From contig CALXBN010000043.1 of NCBI GenBank assembly GCA_944386555.1, positions 1-58,692 on the forward strand: a stretch of 58,692 nucleotides of DNA, written 5' to 3'. The notes beneath the pieces are model-generated. The model ran no database searches. It worked only from the letters and a program-made list of their open reading frames with translations, and was not told where the DNA came from. Positions 49,118-57,305 of this stretch are shown piece by piece; position 1 is the stretch's first letter, and every line of letters starts with the position of its first letter. Origin of the DNA: an uncultured Ruthenibacterium sp. GTDB lineage: Bacteria > Bacillota > Clostridia > Oscillospirales > Ruminococcaceae. The position numbers and the translations under genes were made by a program.

Positions 49118-50691
49118 AGCGCCCCTTTTCCCACGGCCCGGCATCTGCCGGGCCGTCTGCGCCCGCCGGGGACGCCCGGCCCCGCCGAAACAGGCGGCTG
49201 CTGGGTATCCGCGGCAAGCTGATGCTGTTTGTGGTGGCGCTGTGCGCGCTGCTGCTGGGGCTGGTGTGGGTGCTGAACGTGCAGCTGCTGGAGCCCATGT
49301 ACCACCGCCAGCTGACGGGCGAGCTGAACCGCGTGGCCAACGCGGTGACATCGCTGATCGAAAAGTACGACACCATCGAGGATCCCGGCGCCTCCCAGGG
49401 GCTGAAAGAGAGCTTTGTGGAGGATATGAACGCCCAGGCCGTACTGGACATGCTGCCGGGCAAATGCCTGGAGGTGGGCGATGCCACCGGGGAGCGCATT
49501 CTGGGCACGTGCCAGCTGGCCGGGCGGGACTGCCTGCTGCACCCTACCCTGAGCTTTTTCGGCACACAAAGCCGCCAGTGGGACAGCCTGCAGGCCCTGG
49601 CGCTGCGCCAGAAGGCCCTGCAGGACGGCAACTATATCCTCACCCTGACCAAAGGCGATTCCAGCCAGCTGGTGGTGGGGCGCAATGTGGACGGCCGGTA
49701 CACGGTGATCGTCTCCACCGATCTGGAGCGCATTGGCCAGGCCGGCCAGGTGATCGGCCAGCAGATGCCGCTGATTGCCGCGGTGCTGCTGGCGGCCAGC
49801 ATTTTGTGCGCCTGGCTGTTCAGCCGCTGGTTCACACGGCCTCTGCGCCAGCTTTCCCACGCCGCGCGGGAGATGGCCCGGGGCAACTTCAGCGTGCGGG
49901 TGCAGCCCACCACTGCCGATGAAATCGGCGTGCTGGCCCAGGACTTCAACACCATGGCCAGCGAGGTGGCCCGCACGTACGACCTGCAGCGGGATCTGAT
50001 CGCCAATGTGAGCCACGATTTGCGCACACCGCTGACGCTGATCAAAGGCTATGCCGAAACCGTACGGGACCTGACCGGGGATGACAAGCACAAGCGGGAC
50101 GATCAGCTGAACATCATCATTGACGAAAGCGACCGCCTGCGGGACCTGGTGAACAGCGTGATGGAGCTGTCCAAATACTCCTCGGGCACCATGCCCATGA
50201 ACCCTGTCACCTTCGACCTGGCCCAGCTGTGCGACGAGGTGGCCGAGCGGTATGAAAACATCTGCGCCCAGGAGGGTTACCACCTGGAAGTGCGCACCGA
50301 TACCTCCTGCCCGGTGTATGCCGACCCGGACAGCCTGCAGCGCGTGGTGCACAACCTGCTGAGCAACGCCATCCACCATGTGGGCAGCGACGGCTATGTG
50401 GCCCTGCGGGTGCTGCCGCTGCCCGGCGGCCGCGCCCGGGTGGAGGTAGAGGACCACGGCAGCGGTATTTCCGCCGAGGACCTGCCCCACATCTTCGACA
50501 AGTATTACCGCGCCCGGGCCGACGCCGGCAAAACGGGCACCGGGCTGGGGCTGTCCATCACCAAGGCCATCCTGGTGGCCCATGGCTACGCCTTCGGCGT
50601 GCAGAGCGAGCCGGGCACCGGCAGCCTGTTCTGGTTCGAGACAAAGCCCGCCGGCCCGGACGCCGGGGAGAAAAAGGAGAAGAATGCCTGA
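49114..50691 (+). CDS. Membrane sensor histidine kinase
   Basis: 525-residue kinase. A 33-residue basic/proline-rich head precedes TM1 (34-58); an extracytoplasmic sensor of about 155 residues carries two cysteines (C118 area and GRDC); TM2 is 215-238. HAMP follows (WFTRPLRQLSHAAREMARGN), HisKA with H301 in NVSHDLRTPLTLIKGYAETV, and the ATPase domain with NLLSNAIHHVG, EDHGSGIS, and GTGLGLSITKAIL. The sensor domain resembles no named type. It shares an operon with its regulator and is followed by a terminator. Confidence 0.93.
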   Translation: MKRPFSHGPASAGPSAPAGDARPRRNRRLLGIRGKLMLFVVALCALLLGLVWVLNVQLLEPMYHRQLTGELNRVANAVTSLIEKYDTIEDPGASQGLKESFVEDMNAQAVLDMLPGKCLEVGDATGERILGTCQLAGRDCLLHPTLSFFGTQSRQWDSLQALALRQKALQDGNYILTLTKGDSSQLVVGRNVDGRYTVIVSTDLERIGQAGQVIGQQMPLIAAVLLAASILCAWLFSRWFTRPLRQLSHAAREMARGNFSVRVQPTTADEIGVLAQDFNTMASEVARTYDLQRDLIANVSHDLRTPLTLIKGYAETVRDLTGDDKHKRDDQLNIIIDESDRLRDLVNSVMELSKYSSGTMPMNPVTFDLAQLCDEVAERYENICAQEGYHLEVRTDTSCPVYADPDSLQRVVHNLLSNAIHHVGSDGYVALRVLPLPGGRARVEVEDHGSGISAEDLPHIFDKYYRARADAGKTGTGLGLSITKAILVAHGYAFGVQSEPGTGSLFWFETKPAGPDAGEKKEKNA

Positions 50692-50713
50692 CGGCGCCCG
50701 GCCGTCCGGCTGC

Positions 50714-50750
50714 GGGGACAGCGCCGCCGGCGCTGTCCCCCTGCTTTTTT
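50714..50750 (+). terminator. Terminator of the two-component operon
   Basis: GGGGACAGCGC (50714-50724) pairs with GCGCTGTCCCC (50730-50740), followed by CTGCTTTTTT. Confidence 0.88.
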
Positions 50751-50781
50751 GCCGCCTGCGGGACCGGCGGCTGTGAAACGC

Positions 50782-50809
50782 TTGACAAGCACGGCAGATC
50801 CGGTATAAT
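50782..50809 (+). promoter_or_regulatory. Perfect-hexamer sigma-A promoter of the flavin reductase/rubredoxin gene
   Basis: TTGACA (50782-50787), 16-bp spacer, TATAAT (50804-50809): both hexamers match consensus exactly, so the gene is potentially very highly expressed unless repressed. Confidence 0.92.
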
Positions 50810-50820
50810 GGAATCAGCTA

Positions 50821-50837
50821 TCAAGAATCGTTCTCAA
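50821..50837 (+). promoter_or_regulatory. Candidate Fur/PerR-type operator
   Basis: An imperfect palindrome centred on AGAA-TCG-TTCT (50824-50834), inside TCAAGAATCGTTCTCAA, lies just after the transcription start. Its A/T-rich arms and GAAT/TTCTC content recall Fur-family boxes, but the match is partial. Confidence 0.4.
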
Positions 50838-50876
50838 TAGAGCACTTTGACTTCCATCAAGAAAGGCGGAGAAACA

Positions 50877-51818
50877 ATGGAGATGCAGGCATTCGAGGCC
50901 CTGAGCTGCGGGCTGTACATCGTATCGGCGGCGGCCGGCGGCAAGGACGCAGGCTGCGTGGTAAACACCGTCACACAGGTGACCAACACCCCCAACGTGC
51001 TGATGGTGGCCGTGAACAAAGAGAATTTTACCGCCGGGGCCATCCGGCAGGCAGGGGCCTTTTCGGTGGCCGTGCTGGACGAGACGGCCACCATGGAGCT
51101 GATCGGCCGGTTCGGCTTCCGCTCCTCCCGGGACCTGGACAAATTCGAGGGCGTGGATTTTGCCCTGGACGAAAACGGCATGCCCTTCCCCGTGGAGGGC
51201 GTGAACGCCCATTTCGCCTGCCGGCTGGTAAGCGAGGTGGATGCGGGCACCCATGCGCTGTTTTTGGGCGAAGTGACCGACTGCGCCGTGCACAGCGCCC
51301 GCCCCAGCATGACCTACGGCTATTACCACCGGGTGAAAAAGGGCCTGACGCCCCCCAAGGCCAGCAGCTACATGGCCCCGGCGGCCTCGGCCCGCAAACA
51401 GTGGCGCTGCACCCTGTGCGGATACATCTATGAGGGCGATGCCCTGCCGGCGGATTTCCGCTGCCCCATCTGCGGCCAGGGCGCGGAGGTGTTTGAGGAA
51501 CTGCAGCCCGCCCCCGCCCCGGCAGCGCCGGCCGGCGCCGCGCCGGCTGTGACCCAATGGCGCTGCACCCTGTGCGGATACATCTACGAAGGCGAAACCC
51601 TGCCTGACGGCTTTGTATGCCCCATCTGCGGCCAGGGCACGGAGGTGTTCGAGCCGCTGGCCGGCGGCCAGCCGCTGCCCAAAGCCGCCCCCGCAGCCGT
51701 GCCCGCCGCCTGGCGGTGCACGGTGTGCGGCTACCTCTATGACGGCCCCACCCTGCCCGATGGCTACCGCTGTCCCGTATGCGGCCAGGGCGCAGAGGTA
51801 TTCGAACCAGTATTCTGA
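50877..51818 (+). CDS. Flavin reductase domain fused to three rubredoxin-type modules
   Basis: 313-residue cytoplasmic redox protein. Residues 1-165 are an FMN-binding split-barrel flavin reductase (QAFEALSCGLYIVSAAAGGK, CVVNTVTQVTNTPNVLMVAV), as in flavoredoxin and high-molecular-weight rubredoxin. Three short rubredoxin modules follow at about 176-209, 228-260 and 279-312, each with CTxCGYxYEG and CPxCGQGxEVFE, giving four cysteines per iron. Alanine/proline linkers join them. Known relatives usually have one module; they pass electrons to flavodiiron proteins or rubrerythrin to remove O2 or peroxide. ATG at 50877 has GGCGGAG 5 nt upstream. The 3' end overlaps the opposing kinase gene by 55 bp. 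Confidence 0.92.
   Translation: MEMQAFEALSCGLYIVSAAAGGKDAGCVVNTVTQVTNTPNVLMVAVNKENFTAGAIRQAGAFSVAVLDETATMELIGRFGFRSSRDLDKFEGVDFALDENGMPFPVEGVNAHFACRLVSEVDAGTHALFLGEVTDCAVHSARPSMTYGYYHRVKKGLTPPKASSYMAPAASARKQWRCTLCGYIYEGDALPADFRCPICGQGAEVFEELQPAPAPAAPAGAAPAVTQWRCTLCGYIYEGETLPDGFVCPICGQGTEVFEPLAGGQPLPKAAPAAVPAAWRCTVCGYLYDGPTLPDGYRCPVCGQGAEVFEPVF
51402..51586 (+). repeat. 29-nt identical repeat in rubredoxin modules 1 and 2
   Basis: Positions 51402-51430 and 51558-51586 are identical over 29 nt (start of each module), 156 bp apart, which points to recent duplication of the module. Module 3 is more diverged. Confidence 0.8.
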
Positions 51819-53335
51819 CGCGGCACGCACCGGCCGCCCGGCCAAAACAGCGTCAGTGTCACCCTGGCGCCGCCGGGGATATTTTCCGCCCGAAGGGTGC
51901 CGCCGTGGCGGCGGGCCACTGCGGCGGCGAAAGCCAGGCCCAGGCCCTGGTGGCCGTCCCGGGCGGCATCGGTGGTGAACAGCGCCGTGCCCGCCTTGGC
52001 CAGGGCTTCGGCGGAAAACCCGGGGCCGCTGTCCGTCACGGTAAAGCGCACCGCCGCCGGCCCCTGTGCCGCGGCCGGGCCCGCTTCCAGGTGTGCGGCC
52101 AGGGTCACCCGGCCGCCGGGGCCGGCATAGCGGGCAGCATTTTCCAGCAGATTGGCCAGGGCACGCAGCACGTCCTGCCGGTGCACAGGCAGCGCGGCGT
52201 CGGCCCCTGCGGGGCACAGAGTGAAGGCCGCGCCCCGCAGGGCGCATATCGCCTGCCCCTGCCGGGCCGCCTCCTCCAGCAGGGCGGCCAGCGCCACCGT
52301 CTGTACAGACGCCGGGGCATCTTCCCCCGCACTGACGGCCCGCAGGCGCGCCAGATAATCCCCGGCGCTTTCCGCGCTCCGCAGGATGGCCTCCACCTCT
52401 TGGCGCTGGGCGCCGGTCAGGTTGTCTTCAGCCAGCAGTTCGGCGTTGCCGCCGATCACTGTCAGCGGTGTTTTCAAATCGTGGGCCAGGGCAGCGATGC
52501 TCCTGGCCCGCTGTTGTTCCATGGCCCACTGGCCGGCCAGGGCGGCGGACAGCTGGCCCCGCAGGCCCTCCATGGTCTCCAGTGCCTGGCAGAATTCCCG
52601 CACACGGGCCCCCGTGGGCAGCGGCGCCGACACGTCCCGGGCGGCGATGCGCCCGGCGGCCCGGGCCAGCAGGGCGGCGTCGGCCCGCAGCAGCCGGGCA
52701 TACCGCCGGGCCAGCAGGGCCACTGCCCCCAGGCAGCCCAGCACCAGCGCCGCCAGAGCCGTCAGCTGGAAATCCGGCAGCAGGCGCTGCAGCGCCGGGC
52801 TGGCGTACACGGCGGCATAGTCATAAAAAGCGGTGCACAGCGTGCCGTCGGCCAGCTGCACCGTGCCGGACAGCTGGCTGTACAGGCTGCGCCGGGGGCT
52901 TTCCCCCGAAAGCCAGCGGGCCAGCTGGCCGCCGGACAAGCTGGTGGCGCGCACCGTCACCGTCAAATCCGCGCCGCTGTAAGCCCGGCCGGCGTAAACC
53001 CCCGGCTGTGCCGGCCCGTCCCCCGCCGGGGCGCCCGCCGCGCCGGCGGGGAAGCCGGGTTCCACGGTGTACAGCACATAGTCCAGCGGGTAGGGCGTCA
53101 GGTCCGGGGTGAAGCTGCCGGCGTCGGCCGCCGGCAGCAGCTGCTGGGCCTGCTGCCAGACCCGGGCGCCCGCGTCGGCCCGCAGCACCGCGCCGCCGTC
53201 CACCAAAAGGGAGACGGCCAGCCACCACAGGGCGGCCAGGCCCAGGCAGGCCAGGCCGCTGGCCAGCAGGTACCGCAGGAAAAGGCCGGTGAGGCTCAGC
53301 CCCCGGCCCGTTTTTTTTATGTCTGTGCGCTCCAT
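51764..53335 (-). CDS. Membrane sensor histidine kinase
   Basis: 523-residue kinase. TM1 is about 16-46 and TM2 about 190-210, with an extracytoplasmic domain of about 140 residues between. A short HAMP-like linker leads to HisKA with H285 in AALAHDLKTPLTVIGGNAEL, then NLLENAARYAG, TDSGPGFS and GHQGLGLAFAAAVARRHGG. The last 24 residues are encoded opposite the rubredoxin gene and look unrelated to the kinase fold, so the original stop may have been lost. ATG at 53335 lies within the regulator gene (19-bp overlap). Confidence 0.91.
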   Translation of the reverse strand: MERTDIKKTGRGLSLTGLFLRYLLASGLACLGLAALWWLAVSLLVDGGAVLRADAGARVWQQAQQLLPAADAGSFTPDLTPYPLDYVLYTVEPGFPAGAAGAPAGDGPAQPGVYAGRAYSGADLTVTVRATSLSGGQLARWLSGESPRRSLYSQLSGTVQLADGTLCTAFYDYAAVYASPALQRLLPDFQLTALAALVLGCLGAVALLARRYARLLRADAALLARAAGRIAARDVSAPLPTGARVREFCQALETMEGLRGQLSAALAGQWAMEQQRARSIAALAHDLKTPLTVIGGNAELLAEDNLTGAQRQEVEAILRSAESAGDYLARLRAVSAGEDAPASVQTVALAALLEEAARQGQAICALRGAAFTLCPAGADAALPVHRQDVLRALANLLENAARYAGPGGRVTLAAHLEAGPAAAQGPAAVRFTVTDSGPGFSAEALAKAGTALFTTDAARDGHQGLGLAFAAAVARRHGGTLRAENIPGGARVTLTLFWPGGRCVPRQNTGSNTSAPWPHTGQR

Positions 53336-53985
53336 TTATATCCGATCCCCCAAACCGTCTCAATGGGCGAAGGGCCGGCGGGGGCCAGCTTCGCACGGAT
53401 GTTTTTCACGTGTTCGGTGACGGCGGAGGCGTCGGCCTGGCCCTCGAAACCGAACACGGCCTCATAGATCTGCTCTTTGGAGAAGGTGCGCCCGGCGTGC
53501 AGGGCCAGGTGCTCGCAGATGGCGTACTCGCTTTTGGTCAGGCGCAGGTCCTTCCCGTTCCAGTACACACACCGGCCCGCCAGGTCAAACTCCAGCGCAC
53601 CCCGGCGCAGCCGGCTGCGGGGCACCCGCTGCTGGCGGCGCAGATGGGCCGCCACCCGGGCCCGCAGCTCGGCGATGCGGAAAGGTTTGGCCAGATAGTC
53701 GTCCCCGCCCAGGCCCAGGCCCCGCAGCACTGCGGCCTCATCGGTTTTCGCCGTCAGAAACAGGATCGGGCAGTCGGCCTGGCTGCGAATGCGCCGGCAC
53801 ACCGCAAAGCCGTCCTCGCCGGGCATCATCACATCCAGCAAAATGCAGTCCGCCCAGCGGCACAGCGCCTCGGTCACCTGCCCGCCGCCGTCGGCCAGGG
53901 CTACCTGGTGCCCGTCCCGCTCCAGCGCCGTGCGGATCAGCGCCCGCAGGTCCCCGTCGTCATCCACTGCCAGGATATGGGCCAT
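53317..53985 (-). CDS. OmpR-family response regulator
   Basis: 222-residue regulator. Receiver: LAVDDDGDLRALIRTALERD, phosphoacceptor D51 in LLDVMMPGEDG, FLTAKTDE, and the lysine in DDYLAKPFR. Winged helix: LTKSEYAICEHLALHAG, FSKEQIYEAVFGFEG, ASAVTEHVKNIRAKL and VWGIGYKW. AAGGGGAGGG lies about 6 nt before the ATG. It follows the TraX-family gene by 17 bp, so that membrane protein may be in the same operon and under its control, but this is inference. Confidence 0.93.
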   Translation of the reverse strand: MAHILAVDDDGDLRALIRTALERDGHQVALADGGGQVTEALCRWADCILLDVMMPGEDGFAVCRRIRSQADCPILFLTAKTDEAAVLRGLGLGGDDYLAKPFRIAELRARVAAHLRRQQRVPRSRLRRGALEFDLAGRCVYWNGKDLRLTKSEYAICEHLALHAGRTFSKEQIYEAVFGFEGQADASAVTEHVKNIRAKLAPAGPSPIETVWGIGYKWSAQT

Positions 53986-54002
53986 GGTTTCCCTCCCCTT
54001 CA

Positions 54003-54869
54003 TCAAAACAGCCGGCTGTATACCAGCCACGAAAGCGCGTACAGAATGTATACATGGGCCGGATAAAACGTATAGAACAAACCCTTGAGGCCCCGGCCGC
54101 GCTGTCCATTATAGAGCAAAAGCAGCGGGATGGCAAACAGCTGCATCCATTCAAATGCATCGGTGAACAGCACCGTCAGCGGCATGCCCTGGCCGGCCAG
54201 CACCGTTCCCAGGTACACCACCCAATACAGGAACGTGACGGCGCCCCAGGCCGCCAGCTGTATGGCGCGCCGCCGGCGGAAGGCATACATGGCCAGGGCC
54301 CCCAGCAGGTAGGGCAGGCCGCCCTCGCCGGCCGTCCAGGCGGGCAGCACCGTGTACCAGGCCAGGCCCAGGGCTGTTTCGGCACCGGGAAAAAACCGCA
54401 GCACCACCCATGCCGAGGCCAAAGGCCAGGCCAGTACCCCCGACGCCAGCAGGCCGCCCAAGGCCCGCCGCCCCGGCGTGCGCAGCCAGTCCAGCGCCTG
54501 CCACAGCAGCATAAACACCAGGAAATCCGTAAACACGGCGTTGGCCGGGTAGAAGCCGTCCGGCCGCACCAGCACGCCGCCGTACTGCATAAAAAACCGC
54601 AGCGCACCCATGGGTACCGCTACGGCGGCCACCCGCAAGAAATAGCGCCGGCGGCTGTGGGTGTGGGCAAAGCCCTCGGCCAGGCAGAAGGTGAACAGCG
54701 GCGCTGCCAGCCGCCCGGCCATGGAGAACCACACCGGCACCGCACCGGTAAATGCGAAAAAATAGTGGATATGGTCCAGCACCATGCACACGAGAGCCAC
54801 CAGTTTCAGCGCAGTGCCCGACAGCCCCCGGCTTGCGGCACCGGCCTGCTGCATTGTATTTTCCATCAT
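54003..54869 (-). CDS. TraX family membrane protein
   Basis: 288-residue protein with about eight to nine membrane segments. The family pattern is ALKLVALVCMVLDHIHYFF at the start, RLAAPLFTFCLAEGFAHTHSRRRYFLRVAAV, and the C-terminal YTFYPAHVYILYALSWL with the conserved F-Y-P-x-H. TraX was named for pilin N-acetylation on the F plasmid, and the fold is acyltransferase-like; chromosomal Firmicute members have no known acceptor. ATG 54869 or 54866 are both near GGAGTG. It precedes a two-component system. Confidence 0.9.
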   Translation of the reverse strand: MMENTMQQAGAASRGLSGTALKLVALVCMVLDHIHYFFAFTGAVPVWFSMAGRLAAPLFTFCLAEGFAHTHSRRRYFLRVAAVAVPMGALRFFMQYGGVLVRPDGFYPANAVFTDFLVFMLLWQALDWLRTPGRRALGGLLASGVLAWPLASAWVVLRFFPGAETALGLAWYTVLPAWTAGEGGLPYLLGALAMYAFRRRRAIQLAAWGAVTFLYWVVYLGTVLAGQGMPLTVLFTDAFEWMQLFAIPLLLLYNGQRGRGLKGLFYTFYPAHVYILYALSWLVYSRLF

Positions 54870-54970
54870 CAAAACACTCCTTTTCCGGCGGCGGGGCGCA
54901 CGGTGCGCCCCGCCCTGCCTTGCTGTGCTTTGATGATACCGCCCATTTGTAAGGAAAGTATCAGGACGGC

Positions 54971-55010
54971 AAAAAAATGTGCCCGCGCCTGCGCCGCGGC
55001 GCGCCGGCGG
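54971..55010 (-). terminator. Possible terminator of the MocR gene
   Basis: Downstream of the MocR stop the minus strand has a GC-rich inverted region (GCGCCGCGGCGC core) and then seven T (54977-54971). The pairing is not unique. Confidence 0.5.
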
Positions 55011-55016
55011 CCCTTT

Positions 55017-56447
55017 TCAGCCGCCGGCGCCCGGCAGCCAGGCGCCCCAGGCGTCGGCCAGGGCGTCCACCGCAGGGCCGATCTGCCCCTCGGATAAGCC
55101 GGCATAGCCCAGCACGGCCGCCGGCACCGCCGCGTCCGGCGCATCTGCCGGCACCGGGCCCTGGCGGTAGTCCCCCAGGGCGGTGCAGTGCACGCCCCGG
55201 GCGGCGGCAGCCTCCACCAGGGCTTTCTCTCCGGGCGCACCGGGCAAAGCCGCCAGCAGGTGCAGCCCCGTGTGGGCGCCGTACACGCGCACCGCGCCGC
55301 CCAAACGCCGGTGCAAAGCCTGCACCAGGGCGTCCCGGCGGCGGCGGTAGGCGATGCGCAGCCGCGCCAGGTGCCTGGCAAAGGCACCGCTCTCCATAAA
55401 GCGGCACAGCGTCTGCTGCTCCATCCGGCTGACCGGGCAGGAATAGCTGCCGTACATGGCCTGCCAGCGGCCCAGCAGCCCGGCGGGCAGCACCATGTAG
55501 GCCACGCGGATGGCCGGCGCCACGCTTTTGGAAAAGGTGCCGATGTAGATTACCCGCCCCGCCTCGTCCAGCCCCTGCAGGCAGGGCAGCGGGCGGCTGT
55601 CAAAACGGAACTCGCTGTCGTAATCGTCCTCGATGATCCATCGCTCCGGGGCCGCGGCGGCCCATCGCAGCAGCTCGTACCTGCGGGCGGCCGGCATGGT
55701 GACCCCCGTGGGGAACTGGTGGCTGGGCGTCACATAGGCCAGGCGCGCGCCGCTGGCGGCCAGGGCATCGGCGTCCATGCCCTGGCTGTCCACCGGCACA
55801 AAGGCCGCCTGTGCCCCGGCATTGGCCAGGATGCGGGCGGTGCGGCTGTATCCGGGATCCTCCACGGCAAAGGTCTCGGCGCGGAACATCTGGGCCAGCA
55901 GCCCCGCCAGATATTCGATGCCCGCACCTATCACCACCTGCTCCGGCGTGCACACCGCGCCCCGGTACTCGTGCAGGTGCACGGCAATGGCTGCCCGCAG
56001 GTTTTCATCCCCCATACGGGGGCCCGGGTTCAGCAGCGAGGGATCTTGGGCCAGCACGTCCCGCTGGATGCGCCGCCAGGTTTTGAAGGGGAAAAGCCCG
56101 GTGTCGATGGTGGAGGTGGCAAAATTGAACCGCCAGCGGGGCGCGGCGGCACGCGGCGGCGCAGGCGGCGGGGCGCGGCGGGCCGGCGCGGCGGGCCGGG
56201 CCTCCAGCCGGCACACCACATATCCGCTGCGGGGCCGGGCCTCTACATAGCCCTCTGCCGCCAGCATCCCGTAGGCCGTGTCCACGGTGTTCACGCTCAC
56301 CCCGGCGTCCGCCGCCAGGCGCCGGCGGCTGGGCAGCTTTTCCCCGGCGGCCAGGCGCCCGGTGCGGATCTCCCGGATAAAATACTCATACAGCTGCCTG
56401 TACAGGGCCTGGCCGGCCCGGTCCAGCGCCGGCGCTGCGTTTTCCAT
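55017..56447 (-). CDS. MocR/PdxR-type regulator (GntR domain fused to aminotransferase fold)
   Basis: 476-residue regulator. N-terminal GntR helix-turn-helix (LYRQLYEYFIREIRTGRLAA, LPSRRRLAADAGVSVNTVDT), a proline/alanine linker at about 95-115, and a fold-type I aminotransferase domain: NPGPRMGDENLRAAIAVHLH, VEDPGYSRTARIL, YVTPSHQFPTG, the acidic IIEDDYDSEFRF and the PLP lysine in GTFSKSVAPAIRV. GGAGGG lies 6 nt before the ATG. It is divergent from an ECF S component, so it likely senses PLP or a related compound and controls uptake. Which vitamin is unknown. Confidence 0.93.
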   Translation of the reverse strand: MENAAPALDRAGQALYRQLYEYFIREIRTGRLAAGEKLPSRRRLAADAGVSVNTVDTAYGMLAAEGYVEARPRSGYVVCRLEARPAAPARRAPPPAPPRAAAPRWRFNFATSTIDTGLFPFKTWRRIQRDVLAQDPSLLNPGPRMGDENLRAAIAVHLHEYRGAVCTPEQVVIGAGIEYLAGLLAQMFRAETFAVEDPGYSRTARILANAGAQAAFVPVDSQGMDADALAASGARLAYVTPSHQFPTGVTMPAARRYELLRWAAAAPERWIIEDDYDSEFRFDSRPLPCLQGLDEAGRVIYIGTFSKSVAPAIRVAYMVLPAGLLGRWQAMYGSYSCPVSRMEQQTLCRFMESGAFARHLARLRIAYRRRRDALVQALHRRLGGAVRVYGAHTGLHLLAALPGAPGEKALVEAAAARGVHCTALGDYRQGPVPADAPDAAVPAAVLGYAGLSEGQIGPAVDALADAWGAWLPGAGG

Positions 56448-56486
56448 GGCTTTTCCCTCCATCTGATACCATAAAGTTTTCAATTT

Positions 56487-56521
56487 CTGGCTATTTTAAT
56501 CATGCCAGATCCGGCTATAAT
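56487..56521 (+). promoter_or_regulatory. Promoter and candidate MocR site upstream of the ECF S gene
   Basis: TATAAT (56516-56521) has only ATTTTA at the -35 place, as in activator-dependent promoters. Over it lie the inverted repeat CTGGC-12-GCCAG (56487-56508) and two GGCTAT direct repeats (56489 and 56513, 24 bp apart). Confidence 0.6.
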
Positions 56522-56577
56522 GATGATATGACATCCGGGTGAAAAAGTCAACAGAGAACGACAAAGGAGCGATTACA

Positions 56578-57123
56578 ATGACCAAACAACGGGATGCGAT
56601 CCAGAAGATGGTGGCCACCGGCCTGCTGGCCGCCATGGTGTTCATTTTCAGCGGGGCGCGGGTGCAGCTGGGCGAAGTGGCCGCCGTGCACCTGGGCAAC
56701 GGCTTCTGTGCCCTGGCCGGGCTGCTGTTCGGGCCCGGCATCGGCGGCCTGGCTTCGGGCCTGGGCAGCATGCTGTATGATTTCACCAACCCCGCCTATA
56801 TTGCCGAGAGCTGGGTCACCTTCCTGACCAAGTTCTGCCTGGGCTTTGCCGCGGGCTGGGTGGCCCGCCGGGGCGCGCCCACCCTGCGCAGGGATCTGGC
56901 CGCCAGCGTGGCCGGCAGCCTGACCTATGTGGTGCTGTACCTGTTCAAATCCCTGGTGCAGATGTGGCTGATTGAAGGCCAGGCCTGGGGCGCCGTGGCC
57001 ACCCAGCTGGTCACCAAGGGCGTTACCAGCCTGATCAACGCCGCAGCGGCCATTGTCATCGCCACCGCGCTGGCCCAGGCCATCCGGCCGGCGCTGCGCC
57101 GGGCTCACCTGCTGCAGGGCTGA
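56578..57123 (+). CDS. ECF transporter S component
   Basis: 181-residue membrane protein with five to six hydrophobic segments. The first helix has the AAMVFIFSGARVQLG start, then EVAAVHLGNGFCALAGLLFGP and GLASGLGSMLYDFTNPAYI, which are the usual substrate-binding regions of S components; FLTKFCLGFAAGWVARRG follows, the A-x-x-x-A helix type that meets the EcfT coupling unit. GGAG is 8 nt upstream of ATG. EcfA/EcfT are not in the window, so it would share a common energising module. Substrate: a vitamin, perhaps B6, because of the divergent MocR gene. Confidence 0.87.
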   Translation: MTKQRDAIQKMVATGLLAAMVFIFSGARVQLGEVAAVHLGNGFCALAGLLFGPGIGGLASGLGSMLYDFTNPAYIAESWVTFLTKFCLGFAAGWVARRGAPTLRRDLAASVAGSLTYVVLYLFKSLVQMWLIEGQAWGAVATQLVTKGVTSLINAAAAIVIATALAQAIRPALRRAHLLQG

Positions 57124-57221
57124 CGGATGCCCCCACAGGGAAAAGTTGTAAATTTTCCCCAAAGGCGCCCTTTCGACAGAAATTTCACCTCCAGACACTG
57201 GTTTTTTGTGCAAAGATGGTG

Positions 57222-57275
57222 TACAATAGTTCCGTATAGAGGGCGGGACGGGCAATCTATGCCCGTCCCGCTTTT
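57222..57275 (+). promoter_or_regulatory. Promoter followed at once by a terminator-like hairpin
   Basis: TACAAT (57222-57227) would start transcripts near 57234. A perfect 12-bp stem with an ATCTA loop (57243-57271) and TTTT follows, 30 nt before the SGNH gene. It is arranged like an attenuator; the -35 (TGGTTT) is weak. Confidence 0.6.
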
Positions 57276-57305
57276 CTGCAATCCACCGATCCGGAGGGAT
57301 TCCCG

